From contig JAUMIR010000003.1 of assembly GCA_030847615.1 (NCBI GenBank), forward strand, positions 288,232,265 through 288,296,264: a DNA stretch of 64,000 bases. The letters run 5' to 3'. The position numbers were made by a program, and so were the translations under genes. Below are positions 10,009 through 21,409 of this stretch, one piece after another. How positions within the stretch are numbered: the stretch's first letter is position 1; each line of letters begins with the position of its first letter. This DNA is from Gambelia wislizenii. Lineage: Eukaryota > Chordata > Lepidosauria > Squamata > Crotaphytidae. Under the pieces are notes generated by a model. That model saw only the letters and a program-made list of their open reading frames with translations. It did not search any database and was not told where the DNA came from.

Positions 10009-10029
10009 GGGGGGAGAGAGAGAGAGAGA
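10009..10029 (+). repeat. (GA)n microsatellite
   Basis: A short GA run following a G-rich stretch at the edge of the GC-rich region. Confidence 0.85.
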
Positions 10030-10599
10030 CTCTGACTCTCTCCGTTATTTTTATTTATTTACATGTTTTGCAAACGTCGCTTTAAGGCAGTCCTCTTTCT
10101 TCTTCACCCATTTTGCATGGCTGCCCTCCCAAATGTCTACTCAGAAGTAAGGCACATTGCATTCGTGGGCTTTACTCCCCATCAAGCAGGTGAAAGATTG
10201 CAACCTGAGATTCTGTTTCTATTCTATATACATTTGCTTTAGAATGATTCCTAGGGAGTGAAATTAATGTGAACCAAGTTACCATGCGTAGGATGGGGCT
10301 GTTAGAAGCCTGACTAGTAAGGTATGGGTGGAAAAAATCTAAACAAAATGAAATCTGCAAAAGAGCAGGCTAGCTAGGCAAAATCCAGTACCTCCCTTTT
10401 TTTAAAAAAACAAACACACACCAAGTATTGCAGCCTCATGTGTCACATTTTAAGTAGAAATGCCTCCTAGCACATTCTGAAACTGTAAGACAGAATAATT
10501 TGCCTGTCTTTTCCTGTAGCTCTGGAATCTTAATACATGAGGACTATAGCAGTCATTGAAAGTAATTTGTCCAAACCTGCTCCAGAGTCTGCACTGAGC

Positions 10600-10735
10600 C
10601 AGATCTAATGCCTTAGCTTTATTTTATTAGGCTCAGAGGTATTGACTGGCCCAAGGTCATCTAGTGAGGTTGGATGGCTTATATGAACCTGGGTCTCTGT
10701 CTTAGTCCAGTGCTGTATCCATCCTAACACCACAG
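10600..10735 (-). mobile_element. MIR/CORE-like SINE fragment (minus)
   Basis: Contains 'tgactggcccaaggtcatct' and 'tgaacctgggtctctgtctt', the hallmark segments of MIR-like vertebrate SINEs. A similar fragment is at 46530-46720. Confidence 0.55.
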
Positions 10736-10797
10736 TGGAATACTACTCAAATTCCATATGATAATAATACTAAGAAAAAAAATCCTATAGCTATATA

Positions 10798-11060
10798 CAG
10801 GTCACATATCCGCAAAACCAATATCCGTGGTTTCAGATACCTGCGGCTGAAAAAGATAGGGACACATACTACGTACTAATAGAGTCGTGCTGGAAAACAC
10901 CTAGAGAGGTATCCTTGCCAGGAATCACTAGATCCTCCAACCCAACTCTATGTTTGTACCAGAAGTCCTTTATTTTAACAGGGTTGTTATTATCTGTGGT
11001 TTCATTTATAAACAGTAATTCGGGAATGTATCCCCTGCAGATGGGGGCAGGGGTGACCTG
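10798..11060. mobile_element. Tigger/pogo-like MITE, CAGGTCA family
   Basis: TA-flanked, with ends CAGGTCACATATCCGC and ...GGGGTGACCTG. The internal 'tatccgtggtttcag' and 'tgctggaaaacacctagaga' recur in the copies at 22985, 56378 and 58563. The ends, TA target and base composition fit the pogo/Tigger branch of Tc1/mariner. No transposase is encoded. Confidence 0.75.
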
Positions 11061-12748
11061 TAAATGATACTGTACGGTTATTATGCTAAAGAAGGGCACA
11101 CATTTTTCAGGATCTCCCTTTCTTTTCACCACAAAGTTGTTACAAAAAAGAAGGCTTTGTGAGGGGGAACAGTGACAACCTGACTTGATGTTGTAGTCAT
11201 GGCACCCTGAGATTGAATGAGGGCGGTGGCAGGTTTGCAGACATCCAAATGAAGTACTAGCAAGTGATGTGGTAATTTTAGATTTCATCTGGCATAACCC
11301 CTAGGAATGCTGGAAGTGAAAAGGGCAGAAAAGATTGATAGCCTGTTTTGGAAAATAATTTTGGTCGGAGCTTGCCAATAGGGTTTTCCAGTGGGAATTT
11401 TGTTGGGGCACTATGCTAGTGTAAAAATTACACAAAGTGTATTTTCTCAGAGGTTGTGTAAATGTGGTCCCTAATACAGCCAGTTATTCCACGAGCACAC
11501 CCACAGCCTTATCTTTCACACATTTGACTTGGTGAATGGGCAACTATTTGATCATAACACAAGTGAGGCTCAGAGCCTTAGTATGTCTGGGCAGTTGGTG
11601 TCTCTTGGTGTCCCATAACTGTGGGAACTGGAATAACTAGGTTAGCATACTTTACACTATGCTGAAAGTATATAGGATCTTGGTCTGGGAATTATAGCTC
11701 ACCTGAAAGTAACTTCTTCTAGCTCTAGTGTTGGTAACAGCTGTGACATGTATAAAGTATTTTAGATCTTCAAAGTGCATTGAATGCATGATTTCAGTAA
11801 CCTTTACAACTGCCATAAAATAGGCCTATGTTGTTGGTGCCATATTGCAGGTGTGGAAGGCTAAAAGAATTAAAGGTTTGCCTGAGTTTATGGCTCAGGG
11901 TGAGGTCTTTCTGGCTCACAGACCACACTTAAAGCCAACACCACACCAGCTGTTGTGTTTGAAGGGTTCACTGAGCTCCGAAATTATATGCTCATTAAAG
12001 ATACTCATTTTAGAAATGTTTGTGAGACCGGGTTTTCATTTATGTGCCAGTGTGGTAGCTTCATGTGTACATAACTGATTAATTCAAGTGCCAAGAGAGC
12101 TCTCCCATCCCATCTCTGGCTCTTTTGGCCTTGAGCAGCCTTCCCCCAAATCTCTTGTCATTTCAATTAAGGGTAGGTAACTGCAGCCCTCCAGGTGTCC
12201 TTCACCTATAATTTTCATAAATCCCAACCAGCATAGCCAATAGTGAGGGATGGTGGGAGAGGCAGTCAAAAACATATAGTGTCTCAGTTGCCCAACCTTA
12301 CTCTACATGTCTTGGAATGCAGCTGTCACCATTGCTGACTATTTGTTCTGTTGACTAGGGCTGATGGGAGTTGTAGTTCTGTGCATCTAGAGAACACACT
12401 GTTGTGGGCTAGTTGGCTTTGAACATAAGCCCATCTGGTGCGGCATCTTGTTTTGCACAATGGCCAGTCAAACATACCTGGGAAGAAAAGCAAGAAGGTA
12501 ATAGTCTTGCTCAATTGTTGTTTCTCAGCTACTGGAAATCACTAGCTCTATGGCACGCAACCTTTAATCCACCAGATGTTTTGGACATTTGTTCCCAGAA
12601 GCCCCAGCAAGGATGGCTAGTGGTTTATTAGAAGTCTGAAACATCTGGATGGCCAGAGTGTGAAAACCACTGCATTGCATACATTGTCTGAACATTGTTC
12701 AGTATAATCATCTTAGCTGCCTTTAGACCTATGGTCCATTTTGCATTA
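11061..12748. other. Intronic DNA with scattered old repeats
   Basis: No gene is seen. An L2/MIR-like stretch lies near 11745-11890. A common hAT-like MITE relative is near 12160-12285. Another palindromic one is at 12535-12675, with 'ccaccagatgttttggacat' facing 'aaacatctggatggccagag' and ending 'gaaaaccactg'. The remainder is unclassified. Confidence 0.45.
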
Positions 12749-14982
12749 CAGTTGTCCCTTAACATTCGCGAATTTGACATTCGCGGTTTCGGTTATTCGC
12801 GGTTTTGGGAGGGCCCCCCCGGGGCCCCCCCAAAACCGCGACACGGGGCCTCCAGAGGCCCCGTGAAAGACATAGAGGGAGCGGGGAGGCCCAGGGAGGC
12901 GTCCACGGGGCCCCCGGAGGCCCTCCGGAGGCCCCATGAAGGCCTGGGGAGGGGTGGGGAGGCGATCCTGGGGCCTCCGGAGACGCTCCGGAGGCCCCAG
13001 GAAGGCTTGGGGACGGGGTGGGGAGGGCTGGGGAGGCGATCCTGGGGCCTCCGGAGACGCTCCGGAGGCCCCAGGAAGGCCTGGGGACGGGGTGGGGAGG
13101 GCTGGGGAGGCGATCCTGGGGCCTCCGGAGACGCTCCGGAGGCCCCAGGAAGGCCTGGGGACGCGGTGGGGAGGGCTGGGGAGGCGATCCTGGGGCCTCC
13201 GGAGACGCTCCGGAGGCCCCAGGAAGGCCTGGGGACGCGGTGGGGAGGGCTGGGGACGCGATCCTGGGGCCTCCGGAGCATTTCCGGAGGCCCCAGAAAG
13301 GCCTGGGGACGGGGTGGGGAGGGCTGGGGAGGCGATACTGGAGCCTCCGGAGACGCTCCGGAGGCCCCAGGAAGGCCTGGGGAAGCGGTGGGGAGGGCTG
13401 GGGAGGCGATCCTGGGGCCTCCGGAGCGTCTCCGGAGGCCCCAGGAAGGCTTGGGGACGGGGTGGGGAGGGCTGGGGAGGCGATCCTGGGGCCTCCGGAG
13501 ACGCTCCGGAGGCCCCAGGAAGGCTTGGGGACGGGGTGGGGAGGGCTGGGGAGGCGATCCTGGGGCCTCCGGAGACGCTCCGGAGGCCCCAGGAAGGCCT
13601 GGGGACGCGGTGGGGAGGGCTGGGGAGGCGATCCTGGGGCCTCCGGAGCATCTCCGGAGGCCCCAGAAAGGCCTGGGGACGGGGTGGGGAGGGCTGGGGA
13701 GGCGATCCTGGGGCCTCCGGAGCGTCTCCGGAGGCCCCAGGAAGGCCTGGGGACGGGCTGGGGAGGCGATCCTGGGGCCTCCGGAGACGCTCCGGAGGCC
13801 CCAGGAAGGCCTGGGGACACGGTGGGGAGGGCTGGGGAGGCGATCCTGGGGCCTCCGGAGCATCTCCAGAGGCCCCAGAAAGGCCTGGGGACGCGGTGGG
13901 GAGGGCTGGGGAGGCGATCCTGGGGCCTCCGGAGCATCTCCGGAGGCCCCAGAAAGGCCTGGGGACGGGGTGGGGAGGGTTGGGGAGGCGATCCTGGGGC
14001 CTCCGGAGACGCTCCGGAGGCCCCAGGAAGGCCTGGGGACGCGGTGGGGAGGGCTGGGGAGGCGATCCTGGGGCCTCCGGAGACGCTCCGGAGGCCCCAG
14101 AAAGGCCTGGGGACGGGGTGGGGAGGGTTGGGGAGGCGATCCTGGGGCCTCCGGAGACGCTCCGGAGGCCCCAGGAAGGCCTGGGGACGGGGTGGGGAGG
14201 GCTGGGGAGGCGATCCTGGGGCCTCCGGAGACGCTCCGGAGGCCCCAGGAAGGCCTGGGGACGGGGTGGGGAGGGCTGGGGAGGCGATCCTGGGGCCTCC
14301 GGAGCGTCTCCGGAGGCCCCAGGAAGGCTTGGGGACGGGGTGGGGAGGGCTGGGGAGGCGATCCTGGGGCCTCCGGAGACGCTCCGGAGGCCCCAGGAAG
14401 GCCTGGGGACGCGGTGGGGAGGACTGGGGAGGCGATCCTGGGGCCTCCGGAGCGTCTCCGGAGGCCCCAGGAAGGCTTGGGGACGGGGTGGGGAGGGCTG
14501 GGGAGGCGATCCTGGGGCCTCCGGAGACGCTCCGGAGGCCCCAGGAAGGCCTGGGGACGCGGTGGGGAGGACTGGGGAGGCGATCCTGGGGCCTCCGGAG
14601 CGTCTCCGGAGGCCCCAGGAAGGCCTGGGGACGGGGTGGGGAGGGCTGGGGAGGCGATCCTGGGGCCTCCGGAGACGCTCCGGAGGCCCCAGGAAGGCCT
14701 GGGGAGGGCTGGGGAGGCGATCCTGGGGCCTCCGGAGACGCTCCGGAGGCCCCAGGAAGGCCTGGGGAGGGCGGGAGGAAGGGCCGGGGAGACCTCCGCG
14801 GGGCCTAGCAAGGCCCCGCAAAGGCCTGCGGAGGGAGGGAGGGAGGGCCGGGGAGGCCTCCGCGGGGCCTAGGAAGGCCCCGCGAAGGCCTGGGGAGGGA
14901 GGGGGGGTGTCGTTATTCGCGGTTTTTTCACATTCGCGGGGGTCCGCGGAACGGAACCCCCGCGAATGTGAAGGGACGACTG
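12749..14982. mobile_element. MER2-like TIR element carrying a 74-bp palindromic minisatellite (array A)
   Basis: TA-flanked element. The left end is CAGTTGTCCCTTAACATTCG and the right end is the complement of it (...CGAATGTGAAGGGACGACTG). The head contains a hairpin, GGTTTTGGGAGGGCCCCCC against GGCCCCCCCAAAACC. The interior (about 12955-14790) is a tandem array with an exact 74-bp step (ggcgatcc at 12961, 13035, 13109, 13183 and on), about 24-25 units, a few shortened. Each unit carries the arm CCTGGGGCCTCCGGAG, a 3-nt loop and the complementary arm, then a G-rich spacer (GGGGTGGGGAGGG). The same ends bound the short MITEs at 16710, 21603 and 48037, so this is one family with a replaced or expanded interior. 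Confidence 0.85.
12955..14790 (+). repeat. GC-rich tandem array, 74-bp hairpin unit
   Basis: Most loops read ACG (e.g. 12961, 13035, 13479, 13979 units). Several read CGT (units near 13405, 13701, 14275, 14423, 14571), and a minority read CAT-type variants (near 13257, 13627, 13831, 13905). The step is not a multiple of three and the unit lacks stops in every frame, so all long frames here are artefacts of the repeat. Confidence 0.95.
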
Positions 14983-15128
14983 TAATTAATCCCCCCTTGG
15001 CCATTTCAGGTAAGTCTACAAAAACAACCAGCCCATGTCAAAATTTACTACTGTCATTTTCATGCATCTCTGGGTTATTCTTCTCTGGCCTCATAAAGGT
15101 CTGAATCTAATTGGAGTAGGCTTGTTTT

Positions 15129-15325
15129 TGTTGCAGTGTGCCTTCAAGTCATTTCCAATTTAAGGTGACCCTATTGGCAAGACATTCAGAGAGGATTTGT
15201 CTCTTAGGCTGAGAGAGTGTGACTTGCTCAAGGTCACCCACTGGGTTTCCATGGCTGAATGGGGATTCAAACCCTGGTCTCCAGCATCATAGTCCAGTGT
15301 TCAAACAACCATACTGCGCTAGTTG
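15129..15325 (-). mobile_element. tRNA-derived SINE with RTE-like tail (minus)
   Basis: The minus-strand copy ends at 'gttgcagtgtgccttcaagt' on the plus strand. The B-box like 'ggattcaaaccctggtctcc' lies near 15262-15281. Same family as 5945-6150. Confidence 0.75.
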
Positions 15326-15591
15326 CTTGTTGGATCACTGGCATTTACCTATGTGTTGACTCACTAATCAGCAGTTAATTCAATGGCCTTGCTGTAGTTA
15401 GGGCTAACCAATAGCATTCAGGCCTATAATGTTTGTATAGTTTTACTGACCAGTCACTTAGGAAGTCATTTTTAACTTGCCCAAGATAAATATTTGCTTA
15501 CAAGCTTGCTTCTTGTAAATAATATCTACTAGATATTCTAGACCTGGCTGGCAAAAACAAGTCCATAATAAGCCAACATTATTATTTAGGG

Positions 15592-16336
15592 AGGCAGTGT
15601 GACACAGTATTGTACTCCCCCCCCCCTCTGGCTTTTCTTTGCAAACAAAGATTCAGGAAGGACTCACCAGCGTGCTTCTGCAAGCGCGCTGATGACTAAA
15701 AAGGCCAATCTGAGATAAACATGTCTGGTTGCAGAAAACACAGCAGAAGGTCTCCTTGGGTGATGTTTCCTGGTTGTGATTCTTTCTGCGTTGTCGTTTC
15801 TCTTCAAGACTTTTTCGGCGTGAGTTCTCAAATAAGGCTGCAGCATTGTGGATAGTGCGTCTCCATGCCTCCCAATGTGAGGCCATGGCGGACCATCATT
15901 GGTGATCATTTGGCTGAGCCTGAGATGTTGCTTCAGGGAGTCCTTGTATCGTTTTTTTGGAGCGCCCCTCTTACGCTGACCCGTGGCGAGTTCACCGTAA
16001 AGTACTGTTTTTGGGAGGCGATGGTCCTCCATCCTAGAAATGTGCCCTGCCCAGTGCAGCTATGTTCTCCATATCATGGCCTCAATGCTGGTGATCCCTG
16101 CTTGCCCAAGGACAGCAACATTCGTCACATAGTCAGTCCAGTGTATATTTAGGGTTGTGCGTATACAGCGCTGATGACTATGACTCTGGAGACCAGGGTT
16201 CTAATCCCTGCTTAGCCATGAAAACCCACTGGGTGACCTTGGGGAAGTCACACAGTCTTAGTCTCACAAAACCCCACGATAGATTCACCTTAGAGTTGCC
16301 ATAAGTCAGAATCTACTTGAAGGCACACAACAGGAA
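15592..16336 (+). mobile_element. tRNA-derived SINE (plus), split by a LINE
   Basis: The head (15592-15614, 'gaggcagtgtgacacagtat') and the body plus tail (16177-16336, 'actatgactctggagaccag' to 'cttgaaggcacacaacag') together make one SINE. The gap is filled by a truncated LINE (15615-16176). Confidence 0.7.
15615..16176 (-). mobile_element. 5'-truncated RTE-like LINE inside a SINE
   Basis: This closely resembles the 3' 550 bp of the LINE at 655-4639. It includes the frame MEDHRLPKTVLYGELATGQR and the tail frame with the finger CVFCNQTCLSQIGLFSHQR. It was truncated at its 5' end on insertion, as is usual for LINEs. Confidence 0.85.
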
Positions 16337-16709
16337 TTTATTTAATCAGCTTGCGTGCCTAGCTACATCTTTAGAGTGAATCACTAATTGATATTGTTAC
16401 TGGAGTTGTGGCAGTTGTTGGGGGTAGGAATTAAGACGCCTCCCAATTACCCTGTCTAGGAGTGATGTGAGTTGCAGTCAAACACATTCAGAGAGCACCA
16501 GGTTGGGGAAGGCAAGACTGCCCTACACCAAGATGCCCAAAATGGGGCTATTAAGGAGCAGGCGACAAGCGATATTGGCATTCTTAAGTACAGATTGTTA
16601 TTATTGCAAACCTCCCCTACACTGCCCAGTTGAAGACAAGCATACTCAGAGGTTTACCACATTAGGATTGTTTGAAGTGATTGTCCCGCTTTAGAAGGCA
16701 ACAGAAATA

Positions 16710-16921
16710 CAGTTGTCCCTCCGTATCCACGGATTTGGTATTCACGAATTTAAGTATTCATGGCTTGAAAATATTCTTTAAAAAAATCCAAAAAAACAAA
16801 GCTTGATTTTGCTATCTTATTTTGCTATGCCATTGCATATAATGGGACTTGAGTGTTCACGGATTTGGGTATCCATTGGGGGTCATGGAACCAAACCCCA
16901 GCGAATATGAAGGGACAACTG
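16710..16921. mobile_element. MER2-like MITE (complete, short form)
   Basis: TA-flanked, with ends CAGTTGTCCCTCCGTATCC and ...ATATGAAGGGACAACTG. The interior reads 'ggcttgaaaatattctttaa' and 'ccattgcatataatgggact'. It closely resembles the mammalian MER2/Tigger group in ends and interior wording; the family name is by resemblance. Confidence 0.8.
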
Positions 16922-16923
16922 TA

Positions 16924-18379
16924 TTGCTTGATGGAAGCGCAGCCTATCACACGCTGCTCAAAATTATGTTCCTACAACTGTATGAAAATACTTCATCCCG
17001 CTTCCTACACACCACATTAATTATCCTGGAACGTCCAACAATAGAAAGCCAAAAGCAATGAACACACCCACTTGAGAGCACATGGTATATGGCTCTCAGA
17101 ATCGTACCGTGTTTTTTGTTCTGTATTGCAAACAGAAATGGTTTTGCTGCACTATAAAAGTTTTTCACTGGTGCCAGCCATGAAGGAAAACATGCACTGT
17201 AACAACATAGTACCAACAATATAGTGGATTGAATGGGCACTGCGTCGTGCGATGGAACACCCCTTAAATAGTGGAACAAACGTTCATGTAGTAAACCTCT
17301 GAGTATTCATTAGAGGTCACAGAATATTGAGTGTCAGAAAAGAAAATGGGGAGAGGAAAGTGAGTTGGCTTGCTTGAGTCCCTGAGAGTTGATTGGCTGG
17401 CACCCTGCAAAAGAGCACTCCAGTTAGGGGGTTGATGTACATTCAACATATTTTTGCATCTCCCACAGGCTCTTTTTCTGTTGTACAAAATAAAATTACT
17501 CTATTGTACTGACATAATTTGCTGAGGCCTGGTCCTTGTTCTGAAGAATGTGAAATTCATTAGGGCTTAAATTGGTGTTGTATTGAACAAACAATGTCTG
17601 TAGTTACCATTTCTTTCTTCTGCTCTACAGTAATTTATTGTGGCTTTGAATAGATTCCTCTGCCCCCCCCCCATCCCAACTCTGTTGTCTGTTGCTGCAA
17701 ATTGCCAGATTTCAGTGTTAACATAATTGGGCATAATTAAATTGTCTTTGTGAACCTCTTGATGAGCAAGCTTATTTTATTAAACAAAATATTAAGAAGT
17801 GAACATTTTAATTGCAGCTTTGACAAAAGATTTTATGATTTCTTTTGCGTGTTGAAGTAATTCCACAGCTAATGTTTATGAAGGAAGTTGTAACTCTGGA
17901 GTGTATTGAGAGGAACTATTGCAAAATAAATAAATAAATTTAAAAACTGAGACGCTTATTTAATTTAGTAGTGTCAGTTGTCTCAGTAGAGGTAAAGAAT
18001 TCTGTAAACAGGAATACAGGAAAAACAACTCCTTAGGTATCCCCAAGAAACACCAGTGCAAGTAAGTTCTGCATTCCTTGTGAAAGCTGATCCTCCAAAT
18101 GGTATCTGAGTTACTTGCTGAAAGAAGACCTTTTAAAATGACTTCTATTCATATTTGATGGGCCTTGTCTTCTGACTGGGCATTGTGCACTGAAGTAAGT
18201 GCATTAGATTGATTAAAATGACAGGGAGAAAAAGGCCTTGAATAGTCTGCTTGTGCTTCATATATACTGGCTAAACCAAAAATATGCATAAATTGTTTGA
18301 GATAACCACAGTGATTTGTTGGCTTCCAACTAAATTCGATCTTCTGTGCATATATTGTTATATATTCCATTACCTACCT
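16924..18379. other. Unannotated intronic DNA
   Basis: AT-rich. No coding frame, tandem repeat or recognisable family apart from homopolymer runs. Confidence 0.4.
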
Positions 18380-18590
18380 GTAGTATGGGCCTTCAAGTCG
18401 TCAGTTGACTTATAGTGACCCATAAATTTCATAGGGTTTTCTTAGGCAAGGAATACTCAGAGGTGGTTTTGCCAGTTCCTTCCTCTGAAATACACCCTAC
18501 AGCACCTATTTGTTGATGGACTCCCATCCATGTACTAACCAGGGCTGACCTTGCTTAGCTTCCACAGTGAGACAGAATCTGGTCTTTAGG
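18380..18590 (-). mobile_element. 5S rRNA-derived SINE (minus)
   Basis: The segment 'ctcccatccatgtactaacc' followed by 'agggctgaccttgcttagct' and 'tccacagtgagacagaatct' is the complement of the 5S rRNA core (GGTTAGTACTTGGATGGGAG ... AAGCTAAGCAGGG). The other end, 'ccttcaagtcgtcagttgac', is the RTE-like tail also used by the tRNA-headed SINEs. It is a SINE and not a functional 5S gene: the sequence is diverged and fused to the tail. 5S-headed SINEs are known in squamates. Confidence 0.75.
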
Positions 18591-18869
18591 GTATTTAGGA
18601 CTCACTGGTAGAACTGTGCCTTTTACATTTTTGGTTACACACATGAAGAACATCAATTCTGTTCTCTCTGTATTAGTACCACTTATATGTTTGAACCTAA
18701 ACCACTGGCTTTTGTGATCAGGGGGTTCTGAGAACTGTAGCCCTAAAAAGTAACCTTTCTGGCAAAGCAAGTCCACAGAAGTCGATATTATTTATTTGTT
18801 CAGTCTGTCTGTCCAGCTGTATCCAATGTTCTGGTTCAGTTTATCATTGTAAATGGTATTTGTTTGCTG

Positions 18870-19065
18870 ATAGCATTTTGAGTGTTGGACTAGGACTCCC
18901 AAGAAATCAGAGTTCGAATCCCTGCTCAGCCATGGAAATCCACTGAGTGACCTTGGGCAAGTCACTCTCTTACCAGCCCGAAGAAGAAATTTTTGCCAAG
19001 AAGACCCTATTATAGGGTCATCCTAAGTCAAAGTTGACTTGAAGATACATAACAATAGAGTAGGG
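18870..19065 (+). mobile_element. tRNA-derived SINE with RTE-like tail
   Basis: Contains 'gagtgttggactaggactcc', B-box 'gttcgaatccctgctcagcc', and the tail 'gttgacttgaagatacataa'. Confidence 0.7.
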
Positions 19066-19599
19066 TTTGGTTTTGGTTATTGTGTTGAGTTTGTGGGGCC
19101 GGTTGTCATTTTGTGAATGGGTTGGTTAATGAGATGAAAAGCCAGAGTAACTCCTGCTAATCCAAGATGTAGATAATTAGAAGGTGCAGTGAGCTTTCAG
19201 CTTGTGTGCCTGCCTGCCCTTTCTTCCTCATGCAAGACGGGAATGCTTTCACTTTTTGAGTAGGAGTGGGAATTGCACAGTCTTCCAGAAGTTGTTGAAC
19301 TGCAGCTGCCAGCAGCTCTTGCAGTTCCTCCAGTGGTGAGGAATGCTGGGTGTAGCAGTTCAGCAACATTTGTTGGATTACACAGTTTCTTGCTTTATAT
19401 CAAATCACAGTTCCTACGTAGGTATGAATTTGGAGAATTGTGGTTTGTTCTAACCAATGTAAGTGAAAAACCAGGCTCAAACCTGGGCTTGATGTCCTTG
19501 TTTATGAACCTGGAGCTTAGTGAAGTTTTAAACCTTTACCTCCCCAGACATTCCACTGTCCCAAGCACTGGTATACTTTAGGTTTTGAGGGCCTAGTTT

Positions 19600-19640
19600 G
19601 GTGTTTTATTTTTTTATTTTTTATTTTATTTTTTTGACAG
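19600..19640 (+). repeat. T-rich simple repeat (TTTTA-type)
   Basis: A run of TTTTTTATTTT-like units. A (GT)n run follows at 19771-19792. Confidence 0.7.
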
Positions 19641-19914
19641 AATCTTGTTTTTGCTAGCCATGGTTCAGGGAATTAGTACAGTTGCTTCCTCTAGCCCATC
19701 AGCTGCATATTGAGATGCCCCTTATTTAGAAGCACAAGCTAAGTTTGGAAGTTCGGCTTCTCAACCAACCTGTTTGTGTGTGTGTGTGTGTGTACCTAGT
19801 GAATGGGGAAGACCTTTTTGTTCTGAATATTCTTAAACAATTGGGACTCTGAAACACTTGCTAGTCTGTTGTAGATTAGCCTATCAGTACCTTCAGATCA
19901 GTGTTTAGAATGAA

Positions 19915-19955
19915 TGATTGAATCATAGAGTTGGAAGAGACCTCCAGGATACCAT
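19915..19955 (-). mobile_element. CR1 LINE 3' fragment
   Basis: Contains 'gaatcatagagttggaagag' followed by 'acctccaggat', the CR1 tail signature. Confidence 0.6.
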
Positions 19956-21409
19956 ACCAGCTAATAAATTAGCAAAGCCTATAAACCTTAAATTGGGAAT
20001 CCATAAAAGAGTGCTTTAGTGCAAGATAAGTCCAGTCTTGTGTGCACCATTTTTTTGCACAAGAATTCTTTGTCTTGCTGACATACATTAAATTTACAAA
20101 GCAACTGTGAGAGCACTCATGACATAACTACATTCCTAACTGTAGGGTCCTATAGAACTTAATGGGGCTTACGCTCAGGTAGGTTTGCATATAATTGCTG
20201 TCTTATCATATCATGCAGCCTATTGCAGATGCTCAGTAGACTAGTAGAATTTGTCCACTGGTTGACTGGGGGATTGCATGTCTACTCTCTGATCATACCT
20301 GTGTTAGTATATTACTAACAAGGATTACTTCCATGCTGATTGTTCACATTGCCTATAGATAATTAAGCAACAGGCTGATGTAAGTGCTTATATTTGAAGT
20401 ATGCATAATTTTATGTAAATTTAAAAAAGTTTAACAAGCTGGTTTCTTCCTCATGGGTGAAAAACGACTCTGGGAATTTAGAGGTGTAATGTAGCCAAAA
20501 GAAGAAACCTTGAAGGTTTACCTCAGAATATGAAGTCAGTTGTTCATTTCGCTGCCTCGACGTAACTCTTTACATCCTTTCCTAGACATTTGACATGGGA
20601 ATGTGGTAATTTTCTCATTGGTCTAAATTTTGTTTTTCTTATGTAAGTGGTTGGATCTAAAGGGTACATCTTTTTTGTAGAAGGTGTCTCTCTTGTGTTT
20701 ACAAAAAGGTTGCTTTTCTTCTCATGAGAGTGTTTCATGAGAAAAACGAAACCCACCTACTGCAGCACTATGTGAACTCATGCTGTGCATGGTTTTCCTT
20801 GGGTACTTTTGGTACGGATGCACTTACTGTTTCCTTTGTCATAATGTTTCAGAGCTTTCCATCATTTTTTTTAAAAAGGCCTCAATAAGAAACATAATTA
20901 TCCCCTATCCTGGTGTGTGTAAAGGTCAGGGTGCTGATGGTTCTTCTTTTACCTTGACGTCACAAATAAATAGCATAAGAAATTACAGTGGAAAGACATA
21001 ATAGAATAAGAGTTCCTCTTCTGTATAGGAATAGAGCCCCAATTATGTTCTTAGCTTCATTCTACATATTTATAATGTTATTTAGACTGTTGCATATTAT
21101 GATTTTAATCCATAGTTCTGAAATTGCTTTTTAATTGGCTTTAAGTTACTTGGATTTTGGAAATGGAAATTCTGTGACACAAGAAGATTAAAAGTAAAGC
21201 AATTTAATAACAACAACGACATGCACTACTTTGGGCTGCTACTGTAGCTAACTGTTAGATTTGTGTACATAGGAAGATTTTAAGTAACACTTGGTTAGAT
21301 GACACATACAAAAATCTGACTTCAAAGTTTTCCCAGAAAGCTGCCATTTACTGAGTGGCCCATGTGCCTCAGTACTGTCTGCATTGATGGGCAGTGGCTC
21401 TCCAGATGC
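19956..21409. other. Unannotated intronic DNA
   Basis: No gene or named repeat recognised. Confidence 0.4.

Noticed and set aside
12955..14790. CRISPR-like array
   Set aside because: Unit and spacer repeat together, there are no unique spacers, and the genome is vertebrate.
12695..15104. Very long open frames on all strands and frames (up to about 750 codons)
   Set aside because: They are produced by a stop-free 74-bp tandem unit; the products are repeats of one phrase in every frame, with no protein family resemblance.
18480..18580. A functional 5S rRNA gene
   Set aside because: Diverged from the 5S sequence and fused to a SINE tail.
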